A stretch of DNA of 64,000 bases from Papaver somniferum (lineage: Eukaryota; Streptophyta; Magnoliopsida; Ranunculales; Papaveraceae): the NCBI RefSeq assembly GCF_003573695.1, contig NW_020621936.1:3100001-3164000 (forward strand), written 5' to 3'. Position 1 is the first letter of the stretch; each line of letters starts with the position of its first letter. Both the position numbers and the translations under genes were made by a program. The notes beneath the pieces were generated by a model. The model ran no database searches. It was not told the origin of the DNA and worked only from the letters and a program-made list of their open reading frames with translations. Positions 21,539 through 32,028 of the stretch are shown here, piece after piece.

Positions 21539-23537
21539 TGATGAGTGCTAAAAAGTGCATATTTCTATATATTTTTCTTGGCATTTAACTCATCTTTTGT
21601 GCATTAATTCTACATTTTATCCCATATTCTGTATTTTCATTGTTTTCAAGAATAAATATTTTTCTTACTTAATTTTTGCATTTTTAGGTAATAAATAAAG
21701 TTTGGATGAATAGCAGAGGGGAAAAGAGCAGAAAAGTAGTGAAAAGCCGGAAGAAATTACGCAAGGAAGACGCAAAGAATGGAGCGCACGTCCAAAAAGC
21801 TAAGAATGGGCTCAAGAAGGAAGAATTGTTCTTAAAGAAGATATGGGCTTGGCATACTCAAGGCCCAAAACCCTTACCCAAACCCATTTTCTATATCCAT
21901 ACCCGCCTCCATTCTCAGCCGTTAGATCGGATCCATCTTATCATCCAATGGTCGCTTCTTCATCGTTCATCAAAATCTGAAGTCCCTGCAAAACACCAAA
22001 GTACCTAAATTCCAAGCCTTCAGATTAGATCACATTTAGATCCTACGGTCGCTTCTTTGCCTGCGCATCAAACCTCGATACTTCCGCTTAACACTACAAC
22101 ACCTAACTCCATCTGGTGTCGTTAATTTTGTTGTATCTCATAATCCAACGGTCGCTACATACCTCTCCATCGTAGCCGTTCGATTCAATCTATATGGGAT
22201 CATCCAACGCTCTTTACTTGCTGTTCATCAAAGTTCGCTACACCCGCTCAACACCCTAGCAACCGAACCCTTATACCCCAAAACAAACAGCCCCTAACCC
22301 ATTCTTCTCTCGAGCTCTTCTTCCCCTTCTTCCCAAAATTTGCAGAGCCTGCAAATTCCTTTCCCCCCATGGCAGAGCTGCTCTCTCGAGCTTCACCACT
22401 TCCACCTTCACCCGACATCCCAGAAACCAAAACCCATCACTCTAAACTCTATCTCTCTCACCTCTATCTCATTCACCCTATGAGATAAATCTAAGAGAGC
22501 TAGGGTTTGAGTATCAGTCGACAGGAGCATCAGAGAGTATGGGAAAAAAGGAGAGGACGAAAAGGAAGCATGGGTCGAGCACAGGGGAGACAAATTCAGA
22601 GAATCAGTGAGTTTAATTTCGAATTTAAAAATTAGGGTTTGCAAAATTGGGGATTTTCAATTTAGGGTTTTGTTGTAAACTATAAATAGGAACTGATGTA
22701 GGATGTTAAAAGGGTTCTTGGGTCATCCGAGATACCCCCTAATTGGGTTAACTTCATGTTTAATTTCAATTTCCATTTCAAATCAATTTAGGGTTCTTCA
22801 ATTTTAATTTTTAGGGTTTACTGTTACTGTTAATTTTGTGATGTTTGATACTTTAATCATATTATGTTAATCACCATGTTTGTTATGTTCTAATCCACCA
22901 CTAGGGTGAGAAGACCATTGAACCATGTTGGTTAGCCATTTGGGTTACATCCTGTTGAGCTCAAAACACTTAGGTTAGTGACATTCCAAGGGTTCACTGG
23001 CTTGTGATTAGTGGTGCTTTAAACAGACCATTAATGCTAGGGGTCAGTGATAGTCTGAGGGATTAACAAAGCCATATTAGTTAGAGGCCTAGAACCTAAT
23101 TGACCTGTGATTGTTTATGCTTTAATCAGATAGGCAATGCTAGGGGTTAATCCAAGGACTTTAGGTAGTTAACTAGACACATGACAAGGTTAACCTAGGT
23201 GAACTAGCTAGGTGAAGGGGATTCTCATCCATCTCCATACACTTCATTCCCATCCACAATTTCTCTCCCATGTTCTGTTTTGGTTACGTTTTTCTTATCC
23301 TTTGCCACTGATTTTTCTTTACTTCACTGCCTCTGGCTCCATGCCATTGTTTTCACAGTTATTCCTTGGTTCACTATCTCACTGCCACTTAGTTACTTGT
23401 TTAGATAACTTTAGCTTAGGAAGATTTCAGCTTACTCACACCTTGTCTCTGTGGATCGACCCTGCTTGCCCTGTTCTATACACTAGACCCTGTGCACTTG
23501 CAGGTATAATGTTTGTGACTCTTTTAGAGAGCCACCA
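21539..23537 (+). repeat. Element 1 5' LTR
   Basis: It starts TGATGAGTGCTAAAAAGTGC and ends AGAGAGCCACCA. It is 1,999 bases long and almost identical to 27,979-29,981. Open frames inside it (for example at 21,706 and 23,212) are repeated in both LTRs and have no known motif, so I do not call them genes. Confidence 0.95.
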
Positions 23538-23543
23538 AGTTTT

Positions 23544-23561
23544 TGGCGCCGCTGCCGGGGA
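23544..23561 (+). promoter_or_regulatory. Element 1 primer-binding site (tRNA-Asp type)
   Basis: TGGCGCCGCTGCCGGGGA lies six bases after the LTR. It is the reverse complement of a plant tRNA-Asp 3' end with one difference. This primer is typical of Athila-group Ty3/gypsy elements. Confidence 0.85.
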
Positions 23562-23737
23562 CTTGGTTGTGTTGTGTTGAATTTTTCTTGGCTGTTTTTG
23601 CATATTGTTTCATTCTAGCATACTCATCATGCATTGCATTCTTGCATTTTAGTGTAACTTGCTGTTTTAGTAGCTGCTGTGTAGTGCAGCTGAATTTCTT
23701 AACTTCTAGCAAGAAACTTACTTCTCTTTTTGAGCCA

Positions 23738-24856
23738 ACAGGTGTTGCTGCTGCTGCTGCTTCCTGTTGCTGCTTTTCTTCCTTGTGTCTGCTGCTACTG
23801 CTGCCAAGGCAAGTGCTGGAGAAGCTGCTGCTGTGCCTGAGAGCCTCTTGCTGCTAAGGCTGCCCCTGAATTGCTGCTGAACTGCCCCTCCTGAGACTTG
23901 CTTGCCAAGAACTGCTGCCTGAAGCCTTCCTGCTAACTGCTGCTGCCTTCTGCTGTGGCTCTGTGTGGCCCTGTGAACCTGCAAAGCCTGCTGTTGTGCT
24001 GTTGCTGCTGCTGATCTGCCCCTGCTGCTAGGCCTGAAGTGGTGCTGCTGCCATTCATAAGCCAAGCCCAACTGGGCCTCAACAAAGACAAAAGCTTAGG
24101 ATGATCCAAAGCCCAACTGGGCTTTTGCAACCAAACTGAGCAGCTGGGCTGTGCTTAAGCAAGTAAGCCTAAACCCATTAAGAGAACCCAACCTGTGGGC
24201 TTCCATTTTTAATTTGTGGGCTTGTAATAATTTTTTCCATTTTTCTGTTGGGTTTGTAATTAATTTCTTGTGGGCTTGTGTTGTTTAATTGCTTGTGGGC
24301 TTGTGGTGTTAGATTGATTTGGGCCTGTAGTTTTAAATTAGAAAAACTGAACTTTTGAAAGCCCAACTGGGCCTCAGACCAAACAAGCAACAGTTGGGCT
24401 ATTTCAAAAGCTACATTGGGCTTCAGTTTGCATACACATTGTGGGCTTAGTTCACCTTCCCTTGGCAAAGCAATTTCTCCCACCTATGTGGGCTTGCTCC
24501 CAACACTAAAACCAAAATTCTTGCTCCCAATACTAAAACCAAAATTTTTGCTCCCAATTAAAAACCAAATTTTTCTACCTCTTTAAAACCAAATTTGCTC
24601 CCATCAAAACCAAAAGCTCCCAAATGGGCTTTGTCTTCAAAGTCTAAAACCAAAGTTTTCAAAACCCAGTGAACCAAAGTGTTTTCTTTTCCCATTAAGT
24701 CCAAATTTTCTAAAACCCATTAAAAACCAAATTTCTTTTTCAAACCCGACAAAACCAAATGTTACCCATAAAAACCAAATTTTTCCAAAAATCCAAACCC
24801 ATTAAAAACCAAATTTTGGGCTTTGTAACATAGTTACTTAGCTTTTGAGCCCAATC
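23738..24856 (+). repeat. Low-complexity leader of element 1
   Basis: Three successive compositions are visible. Bases 23,742-24,060 are CTG/CTGCTG-rich. Bases 24,060-24,480 carry repeated near-palindromic GCCCAACTGGGC words and GTGGGCTTGTG words. Bases 24,500-24,830 carry many variants of AAAACCAAATTT separated by CTCCCAA. Frames across it read as poly-Leu or poly-Gln on either strand, as expected of DNA repeats. It lies between the primer site and the gag-like ATG at 24,857. Confidence 0.8.
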
Positions 24857-25294
24857 ATGTCTAGATCTTGGTCTACAGTTGGGGAATACAACAAATCCCT
24901 TAGAGAACTTGCGTGTGGACATACTTCACGTTATGAACCTCCCATAGACCATGATGTCAATAGTCATAGGAATTATTATGGACATTTTCAAAGTCCCGAG
25001 CCTCAATACATGAACCCTAATGACTATTCACACATGCATCATTCGCCACAACGTGAAAATGAACATTTTGCTAATACCTCACTCACACAATCATCTCTTG
25101 TGGATCAATTAGAAGCTCGAATCGCAGCTTTAGAAATGCAATCACATGAGGAATCTGTCACATCTAATTTTCTTAGGCAACCTGAAATCTATGCATGTCC
25201 CGCATGTGGTAGTTTAGACCACCCTGTTGAGAATTGTCATATTTTGTATAATTTTAGCAATCTAGAGAAAATCCAAGGTATGAAATGCCCATAA
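24857..25294 (+). CDS. Gag-like protein with zinc knuckle, element 1, part 1
   Basis: The ATG at 24,857 opens MSRSWSTVGEYNKS and is open for 145 codons. It has a tyrosine/histidine-rich segment with NPNDYSHMHHSPQ, a short predicted coiled coil around VDQLEARIAALEMQ, and the knuckle CPACGSLDHPVENC (CX2CX4HX4C). The knuckle suggests binding of the element's RNA. It ends at 25,294 by a frame change, and the next frame starts at 25,285. I know of no assigned function beyond gag-like. Confidence 0.65.
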   Translation: MSRSWSTVGEYNKSLRELACGHTSRYEPPIDHDVNSHRNYYGHFQSPEPQYMNPNDYSHMHHSPQRENEHFANTSLTQSSLVDQLEARIAALEMQSHEESVTSNFLRQPEIYACPACGSLDHPVENCHILYNFSNLEKIQGMKCP

Positions 25295-25926
25295 ATTGTG
25301 AGAATGGTAGTCATTGGGACCATAATCAATCCTTTGAGGGTTGCGATCAATCTTTTATAAACCCTAATGACCATGCACACATGTACCAATCACCACAATT
25401 TGAACATGAAGAATTTTGTACTCCCATGAATTTAGACTCCACCACAGAAGCTTTCAGACTCAGTGAGCAAAACTTCGATAGATCTACATCACGAATTCAG
25501 GCATATTTAGATCAGATTTTGCTTCACCTACAAAAGGAGGAAATTCATGAGGAAATGTATGTTGTCCCTAATGAAGTGTCTAGTCCCATTCATGTAAATG
25601 ATGTTGAATATGAACCTAATTTAGAGGAACATGAATCGACTAATGACACCACCACTGTTAATGAGGACCAATATGCATGCTACCATGATGATGATTATGA
25701 TGATTATGATGATATGTTAGAAGAACATGAAAATATTGTGGAACCTGTTGGTTCAATAACATATGGCTTCTCGCCCTCGACCTTCATGAATGTTGTTTTT
25801 TCTAATACTCATTGTAATTCATATGATTTTGATATTGACATGGGATTCGTACAATTATTCTGTGAAGATGAGCATGACATAGGAATAGTTGAATCTTCTG
25901 TAGACACTAATATGCATGAAATATAA
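25285..25926 (+). CDS. Unknown acidic protein, element 1, part 2
   Basis: This frame overlaps part 1 by ten bases in another frame. It repeats a module of part 1 (NPNDHAHMYQSPQ against NPNDYSHMHHSPQ), then has a helical segment and a very acidic run around CYHDDDYDDYDDMLEEHE. Element 2 has a similar acidic run in the same relative place. It may be joined to part 1 by frameshifting or the break may be a mutation. No catalytic motif is visible. Confidence 0.55.
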   Translation: MPINCENGSHWDHNQSFEGCDQSFINPNDHAHMYQSPQFEHEEFCTPMNLDSTTEAFRLSEQNFDRSTSRIQAYLDQILLHLQKEEIHEEMYVVPNEVSSPIHVNDVEYEPNLEEHESTNDTTTVNEDQYACYHDDDYDDYDDMLEEHENIVEPVGSITYGFSPSTFMNVVFSNTHCNSYDFDIDMGFVQLFCEDEHDIGIVESSVDTNMHEI

Positions 25927-26090
25927 GTGATGTGTCTGATTCTCTACCTAGGTCACTTGTGATATTTCTCCTGATTTGCCGATGCATGAGAATGAATCTG
26001 TTGATGATGTTGATGACTCTGATTGTGATCTTGCCAATTTTTTGATGATTGTGAGCATGTTGTGACACGTGTAGAAGACTTAGGAGATGT

Positions 26091-26561
26091 GTGATTAGTA
26101 ATGATGTGCCTATCGTCCTACATAAGTCACAATCTGATGGCCTTCCACCCAACCTAGATTTGGTTTGTACCCATATTGTCAAACCGACTTTTCTGAGAGT
26201 CCCTAATATAGGTTTGGAACTGTGTGCTTCCCAAGTCCTTTTGGACTATTTTGCATCTAAGTATAATACATTTGAGGAACCACAGTTGGAAATAGCATGT
26301 TTGCCCGTCCCTAGCAAAGTTCATTTCGAGCTAGACCTTGTGCATGATGAACCCCCAAAACTGCGAGATTTTGTTTCCAAAATTTTATCCGTTGAAAAAT
26401 CCAGGTTTGGGGGTAGCTCATTTTGTTTCACAGTTTCACTTGCGTTTCTATCATATTATTATTGTGTGAAGCTGTTGAAACCTCTACACTTTGTCTTTTG
26501 GGTTGATCCTCAACTCTTTAGATTGTTAGTGTATGGTGAATTTTTGTATATAATCCAGTAG
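26091..26561 (+). pseudogene. Unknown conserved protein, element 1, part 3
   Basis: After stops and frame changes at 25,924-26,090 an open stretch carries VPNIGLELCASQVLLDYFASKY and ends near DPQLFRLLVYGEF. Element 2 (49,708-50,673) has VPHLVLDICASTILQDYLHTRF and DPQLFRLLLCASKF in the same order. The match shows a shared protein module in two otherwise different elements. Function unknown. The C-terminal part is hydrophobic and could be membrane-associated. Confidence 0.55.
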
Positions 26562-26765
26562 ATAAAATTTCTTAAAAAAACCTTTTGTTCCTTTTGTATA
26601 TATTTTGCTAATCCAATATGATCTCGGCTGACATATGTTGGATTCTTGCCTTGAATAACGGAGTTCTAATATTGCTTTCGCCGAAATCGGGTATTCTCTT
26701 TCCTTTTTCTCTACTCAACATGATCCTCTTCATATGTTGTATTATAATTTTTTCTATATTTTGAA

Positions 26766-26802
26766 ACATTGAGGACAATGTTTAGTTTAGGTTTGGGGGT
26801 AT
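26766..26802 (+). promoter_or_regulatory. Hairpin and G-rich tract, internal copy, element 1
   Basis: AACATTG-AGGA-CAATGTT can form a 7-bp stem with a four-base loop. It is followed by GGTTTGGGGGTAT, which resembles the polypurine tract before the 3' LTR. The motif lies just after the last coding piece and about 1.2 kb before the LTR. Element 2 has the same arrangement at 50,827-50,863. Confidence 0.55.
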
Positions 26803-27279
26803 AGAGTAGATACCACGATAATATGCCATAATTGAAAACAAAACTCCATCTTTTTGAAAAAATCGAAAAAATTCAAAAAAAATTAAAAAATGAAAAATCA
26901 TAAAAATGGAGCTCATTTACCTTGAAATGTTGACTCTTGTGCAAATATGTAATTATTAGGAGTCTTAGTCTAGATATTTAGGCACCCTGATTCTAGCACA
27001 ATTCACATAGTGATAAGAAATTTGCACGCGCACGATCTACCAATACATGTATGGCCTCGATCTTCAAGGTGTTTGATAGGAAGTCACGATTGCCAATCAC
27101 TTTAGAATACTGAACGAAACTTGACTAGCTTGTTCTTTGGTTGGTTGGGATAGAAGGTGGAGGTTACATTAAGAAAGACAACCATCGAATTTAACTGGGT
27201 GCATCAAAAAGGGCTACCTCTTGCAAAGTGTCATGTAATTTTTGTTTCCTTTTGTATATGTATCAAAAGTGTTTCCTTT

Positions 27280-27280
<1 letters not shown>

Positions 27281-27320
<40 letters not shown>

Positions 27321-27357
27321 GATGTATACATTCAGAAAAAAAAAAAAAAAAAAAAAA
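27281..27357 (+). repeat. Two A-tracts in element 1
   Basis: Runs of A at 27,281-27,319 and 27,336-27,357 are separated by 16 bases. Open frames reading poly-lysine across them are artefacts. They lie in the non-coding interior 3' part. Confidence 0.9.
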
Positions 27358-27817
27358 TCAAGTATTTATCAATTCCATCCTCTCTTATTCCAAAAATAAA
27401 AAGAGAGTAATCAATGTAAATAAGAGTCATGTAAAGAGTCATTTTGTTGTTTCATTGTAATAAGCAAGGAGGGTGTATGCCGTTGATGTACAACGCGAGT
27501 AATTGTGAAATACCTCCAACTCATTCACAATTCTCGTAAAGTCCGGACAGCTAGCTAGATTTCGACCTTGGTTCTTAGCCTGAGAAACTATCTCTTGGTG
27601 ATTAGTAGTCATAACTTCAGATCTTTCTTTACACATGTGTAGATACACTTTACACTCTTATCACATGTCTTTTTTTGTTATCAGTGCTAGGATTGTGCCT
27701 TGATAGCTAGATTGACATCTCCATTTTGCTGTGAGCTTAACTGACTTGCACATGTCACATTTGATGAAATCTGAGCTTATATTTTGACCTAGAACTTTGT
27801 AGGTACGTTCTAAGCAA

Positions 27818-27978
27818 ACCTTCACGAGACTTCAACTCGTCCACTAGGGACACTTAGTGGTTTAAAAGGCTTAGTGCATACACTAAATGCATTCGAGAGA
27901 CCAGCGACAGTGGTATAGGTAGGATTTCCTTAGTTTTGTTTTACTTGAGGACAAGTAAAATTCAGGTTTGAGGGTATT
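27818..27978 (+). ncRNA. Conserved non-coding block with hairpin before 3' LTR, element 1
   Basis: The block contains CCACTAGGGACAC, GGTTTAAAAGGCTTA and GCGACAGTG, then TTGAGGACAAG and the purine tract GGTTTGAGGGTATT abutting the LTR. The hairpin AGTGCAT-(ACACTAA)-ATGCATT lies at 27,873-27,893. Element 2 has the same words in the same order at 51,728-51,890, although the LTRs are unrelated. The constraint suggests an RNA or replication signal acting near plus-strand priming. I list it as an RNA element by inference only. Confidence 0.5.
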
Positions 27979-29981
27979 TGATGAGTGCTAAAAAGTGCAT
28001 ATTTCTATATATTTTTCTTGGCATTTAACTCATCTTTTGTGCATTAATTCTACATTTTATCCCATATTCTGTATTTTCATTGTTTTCAAGAATAAATATT
28101 TTTCTTACTTAATTTTTGCATTTTTAGGTAATAAATAAAGTTTGGATGAATAGCAGAGCGGAAAAGAGCAGAAAAGTAGTGAAAAGCCGGAAGAAATTAC
28201 GCAAGGAAGACGCAAAGAATGGAGCGCACGTCCAAAAAGCTAGGAATGGGCTCAAGAAGGAAGAATTGTTCTTAAAGAAGATATGGGCTTGGCATACTCA
28301 AGGCCCAAAACCCTTACCCAAACCCATTTTCTATATCCATACCCGCCTCCATTCTCAGCCGTTAGATCGGATCCATCTCATCATCCAATGGTCGCTTCTT
28401 CATCGTTCATCAAAATCTGAAGTCCCTGCAAAACACCAAAGTACCTAAATTCCAAGCCTTCAGATTAGATCACATTTAGATCCTACGGTCGCTTCTTTGC
28501 CTGCGCATCAAACCTCGATACTTCCGCTTAACACTACAACACCTAACTCCATCTGGTGTCGTTAATTTTGTTGTATCTCATAATCCAACGGTCGCTACAT
28601 ACCTCTCCATCGTAGCCGTTCGATTCAATCTATATGGGATCATCCAACGCTCTTTACTTGCTATTCATCAAAGTTCGCTACACCCGCTCAACACCCTAGC
28701 AACCGAACCCTTATACCCCAAAACAAACAGCCCCTAACCCATTCTTCTCTCGAGCTCTTCTTCCCCTTCTTCCCAAAATTTGCAGAGCCTGCAAATTCCT
28801 TTCCCCGACCATGGCAGAGCTGCTCTCTCGAGCTTCACCACTTCCACCTTCACCCGACATCCCAGAAACCAAAACCCATCACTCTACACTCTATCTCTCT
28901 CACCTCTATCTCATTCACCCTATGAGATAAATCTAAGAGAGCTAGGTTTTGAGTATCAGTCGACAGGAGCATCAGAGAGTATGGGAAAAGAAGGAGAGGA
29001 CGAAAAGGAAGCATGGGTCGAGCACAGGGGAGACAAATTCAGAGAATCAGTGAGTTTAATTTCGAATTTAAAAATTAGGGTTTGCAAAATTGGGGATTTT
29101 CAATTTAGGGTTTTGTTGTAAACTATAAATAGGAACTGATGTAGGATGTTAAAAGGGGTTCTTGGGTCATCCGAGATACCCCCTAATTGGGTTAACTTCA
29201 TGTTTAATTTCAATTTCCATTTCAAATCAATTTAGGGTTCTTCAATTTTAATTTTTAGGGTTTACTGTTACTGTTAATTCTGTGATGTTTGATACTTTAA
29301 TCATATTATGTTAATCACCATGTTTGTTATGTTCTAATCCACCACTAGGGTGAGAAGACCATTGAACCATGTTGGTTAGCCATTTGGGTTACATCCTGTT
29401 GAGCTCAAAACACTTAGGTTAGTGACATTCCAAGGGTTCACTGGCTTGTGATTAGTGGTGCTTTAAACAAACCATTAATGCTAGGGGTCAGGGATAGTCT
29501 GAGGGATTAACAAAGCCATATTAGTTAGAGGCCTAGAACCTAATTGACCTGTGATTGTTTATGCTTTAATCAGATAGGCAATGCTAGGGGTTAATCCAAG
29601 GACTTTAGGTAGTTAACTAGACACATGACAAGGTTAACCTAGGTGAACTAGCTAGGTGAAGGGGATTCTCATCCATCTCCATACACTTCATTCCCATCCA
29701 CAATTTCTCTCCCATGTTCTGTTTTGGTTACGTTTTTCTTATCCTTTGCCACTGATTTTTCTTTACTTCACTGCCTCTGGCTCCATGCCATTGTTTTCAC
29801 AGTTATTCCTTGGTTCACTATCTCACTGCCACTTAGTTACTTGTTTAGATAACTTTAGCTTAGGAAGATTTCAGCTTACTCACACCTTGTCTCTGTGGAT
29901 CGACCCTGCTTGCCCTGTTCTATACACTAGACCCTGTGCACTTGCAGGTATAATGTTTGTGACTCTTTTAGAGAGCCACCA
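27979..29981 (+). repeat. Element 1 3' LTR
   Basis: It matches 21,539-23,537 with few substitutions and single-base indels. It begins TGATGAGTGC and ends GCCACCA, followed by the target duplication ACTAC at 29,982-29,986 and resumption of the copia sequence. Confidence 0.95.
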
Positions 29982-29986
29982 ACTAC

Positions 29987-30540
29987 CAACGCATTTTTTT
30001 TTGTATTTTATGCTTTATTTTACTCATATTCTAATTGTGATGGATATCCAGTTACAAGAAGATCAACATTTGGTTTTTGTGCATTCCTATTAGATATTCT
30101 CTTGTGTCATTGCCTATAAAAAAGCAACCAACAATTTCAAAATCTTCAGCTGAAGCAGAATATAAGTCCATGATTGCACCTGATGCTGGGGTTGTCTGGG
30201 TCGCACTTATTCTTAATAAGCTTGGTTATGCCACTTTGAAAAACCTTTTCTATTATTTTATGATAATACTCGTTCAAACAGTCTGGCATAGAATCCTGTT
30301 TTTCATGACAGAACGACACAAATGGAGATTAATTACAATTTTATTATAAAATTGATAAGTTATGCTTTTATCGTGTTCCTTCTTAAGATCAACTTGAAAA
30401 CTTGTTTATAAAGGGTTTAGTCCATTTTGTGTTTCATTCTCTAGCTTCCAAACTTCTTAGTGTCACAAAATTATCATTTTGGGAATCACGGTCAGATTTC
30501 CGTGTGTGTGAAACACTTGTATATGTTGTGTGATATATTA
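29987..30540 (+). pseudogene. Copia RNase H and polyprotein end
   Basis: The frame after the insertion reads GYPVTRRSTFGFCAFL, then KKQPTISKSSAEAEYKSMI, the strongly conserved end of the copia RNase H domain. QLENLFIKGLVHFVFHSLASKL follows, the usual polyprotein end (QLADIFTKGL type). Stops near 30,092 and 30,346 break it. It belongs to the element starting at 19,016. Confidence 0.75.
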
Positions 30541-30727
30541 CAAGTGTAAGAATAACATTATTTTATCTTTTATGTTAGCTGTAACAACTATTTATTAACA
30601 GTTGTTGAACTGTGGCTTGTTAAATTCTCTTACTTCTAGTGCTTTTCATTTATAAGCTTCAATGCCCTTTGTATCTCTTATCAAAAATATCAATAAAGAT
30701 TGATAAATTCTTTCTGATAATCTTTCA
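30500..30727 (+). repeat. Copia 3' LTR, diverged
   Basis: It shares TACAAGTGTAAGAATAACATT, TTTGTATCTCTTATCAAAAATATC and TAATCTTTCATGG with the left LTR at 19,016-19,358. Its left edge is uncertain. A second copy of the CCTTTGTATCTCTTTATCAAAAATATCAATAAAG word occurs at about 30,758-30,792. Confidence 0.5.
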
Positions 30728-32028
30728 TGGTCATTAAAAGAATATCAATAAGATCTAACACCCTTTGTATCTCTTTATCAAAAATATCAATAAAGTTCTG
30801 ATCAAACATGGGTCATGTCTCGGCCTTCATTGTATTTATCTTATATTTCATATGGAAATCTCTAGACTGATCGTGGGCTGGGTTTTGCGGTTTGTCCTGT
30901 AAGAGACAACCCAGATTTTATTTTGTTCTCGAGTTCTTCTAAAAGATTCTTTTGAAGCATATTGTGGTTGATTTCCTTTGTTCATCTTGTTTTCTAGTCC
31001 TGTAATCCTTATTTCGATTTGTTTTCTCAATTTTTTGTTTCTTCTTATAGATCATAATTCAAACCTTAATCCTTTTGGTGTTCTGCTTTCCTTCTACTTA
31101 TTTTTCAGTCTTCATTTTCAATGATCATAATCAGTCAAAAATTTTATTAACCATATCTCTTTTTAGGGGTTTAAAGAGCAGTTTCAATGGTTGGTAAGGG
31201 TTGTAAAGGATCAAAGTGGCGGTGAAGTTTGATCATGAAGGAGTATCAAAGTTGCTGCCTCACTCTAGAAAGATCTTAGGTTATGGCAGTATGATGGTGG
31301 TGGTGCTTGTTTTTATATGTGCAAGTTCTTTTTTGTTCTTATTTGATGTTTCATGTATAGTGGCGGTCATTTCACCTTCCGAGCAATGAATGTTATTTTG
31401 AATTGGGTCGTTATGGCGGAATTTTAGGAAGAATAGGGATGCCTTTTTTAGTTTGACTTATTTTTATTCCTGCATAATGGTGGTGATATCACCTTCTAGG
31501 GAATACATGTCAATTTGAAAGTTTTAGGTCGTAAGGACGAAAATTTAGGAAAAGATGGGGAGATGGCTGAACATGTGGCGTTTTGTGATGTCGGCAAACC
31601 CATAAACTAAAACCGCATCATCGTTATTTTTATTTTGCATCGGTTTTAAGGTTTCCTCAAACTTAGAGAATCTTCAGCTTTCGCTTTCCACCCAAAATGA
31701 ATATATAGATAATTCTCAATGGTTGAATATATTTGACAGCTAAAACTTCGTTAACATATAATTTTGGTTAAATTATGGGTCTGCTGAAATCATTATTAAG
31801 TCTCCTACATACGAAAGACACAAGCAAGGCTAGACATATACACACACGCAGGACATAAGCAAGGCACAAGTTGTCACAACATACAAGAATGCTAGTTGTA
31901 CTAACACACAAAAGATCAATCAGATCTTTTGGTATGGAGATATACGAAGAAAGTATGTCAATCGGATCTTTACATATCAAGAAAGGATTTTATTGCTTAG
32001 AAAAATCTTTGTCTATTTAGGATTTAGA
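30728..32028. other. Unassigned intergenic region
   Basis: No coding region is supported. Two imperfect copies of a roughly 100-base unit occur (31,358-31,440 and 31,475-31,560), each with TCACCTTC, a CAATTTGAA-like word, GGTCGT and TTTAGGAA. Their origin is unknown. Confidence 0.4.

Larger units (their letters stand above)
21539..29981 (+). mobile_element. Non-autonomous Athila-like LTR retrotransposon, element 1
   Basis: Two LTRs of about 2.0 kb (21,539-23,537 and 27,979-29,981) flank a 4.4 kb interior. The 5-bp target duplication ACTAC lies at 21,534-21,538 and 29,982-29,986. A tRNA-Asp-type primer site follows the 5' LTR and a G-rich tract precedes the 3' LTR. The interior has a gag-like, zinc-knuckle reading frame set but no protease, reverse transcriptase or integrase, so the element depends on a helper. 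The LTRs show only about a dozen differences by eye, so the insertion is recent. The host copia element is much older. Confidence 0.9.
19016..30727 (+). mobile_element. Degraded Ty1/copia element, split by a younger insertion
   Basis: Left part 19,016-21,538: LTR, tRNA-Met primer site, gag, protease, GAG-pre-integrase and the end of the integrase core. Right part 29,987-30,727: end of RNase H, polyprotein C-terminus and 3' LTR. The two halves are separated by the Athila-like element at 21,539-29,981. Reverse transcriptase and much of integrase are missing altogether, so a deletion preceded the insertion. All frames carry stops. Confidence 0.8.

Noticed and set aside
21706..22008. A 100-codon frame in the element 1 LTR (also at 28,146).
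   Set aside because: Present only because the LTR is duplicated; no motif, no support for translation.
23543..24130. Long Gln-, Ala- or Cys-rich frames on both strands.
   Set aside because: They are products of the CTG-rich repeat leader and change with strand and frame.
27157..27460. Plus-strand frames rich in lysine.
   Set aside because: They are translations of two A-tracts in a non-coding part of element 1.
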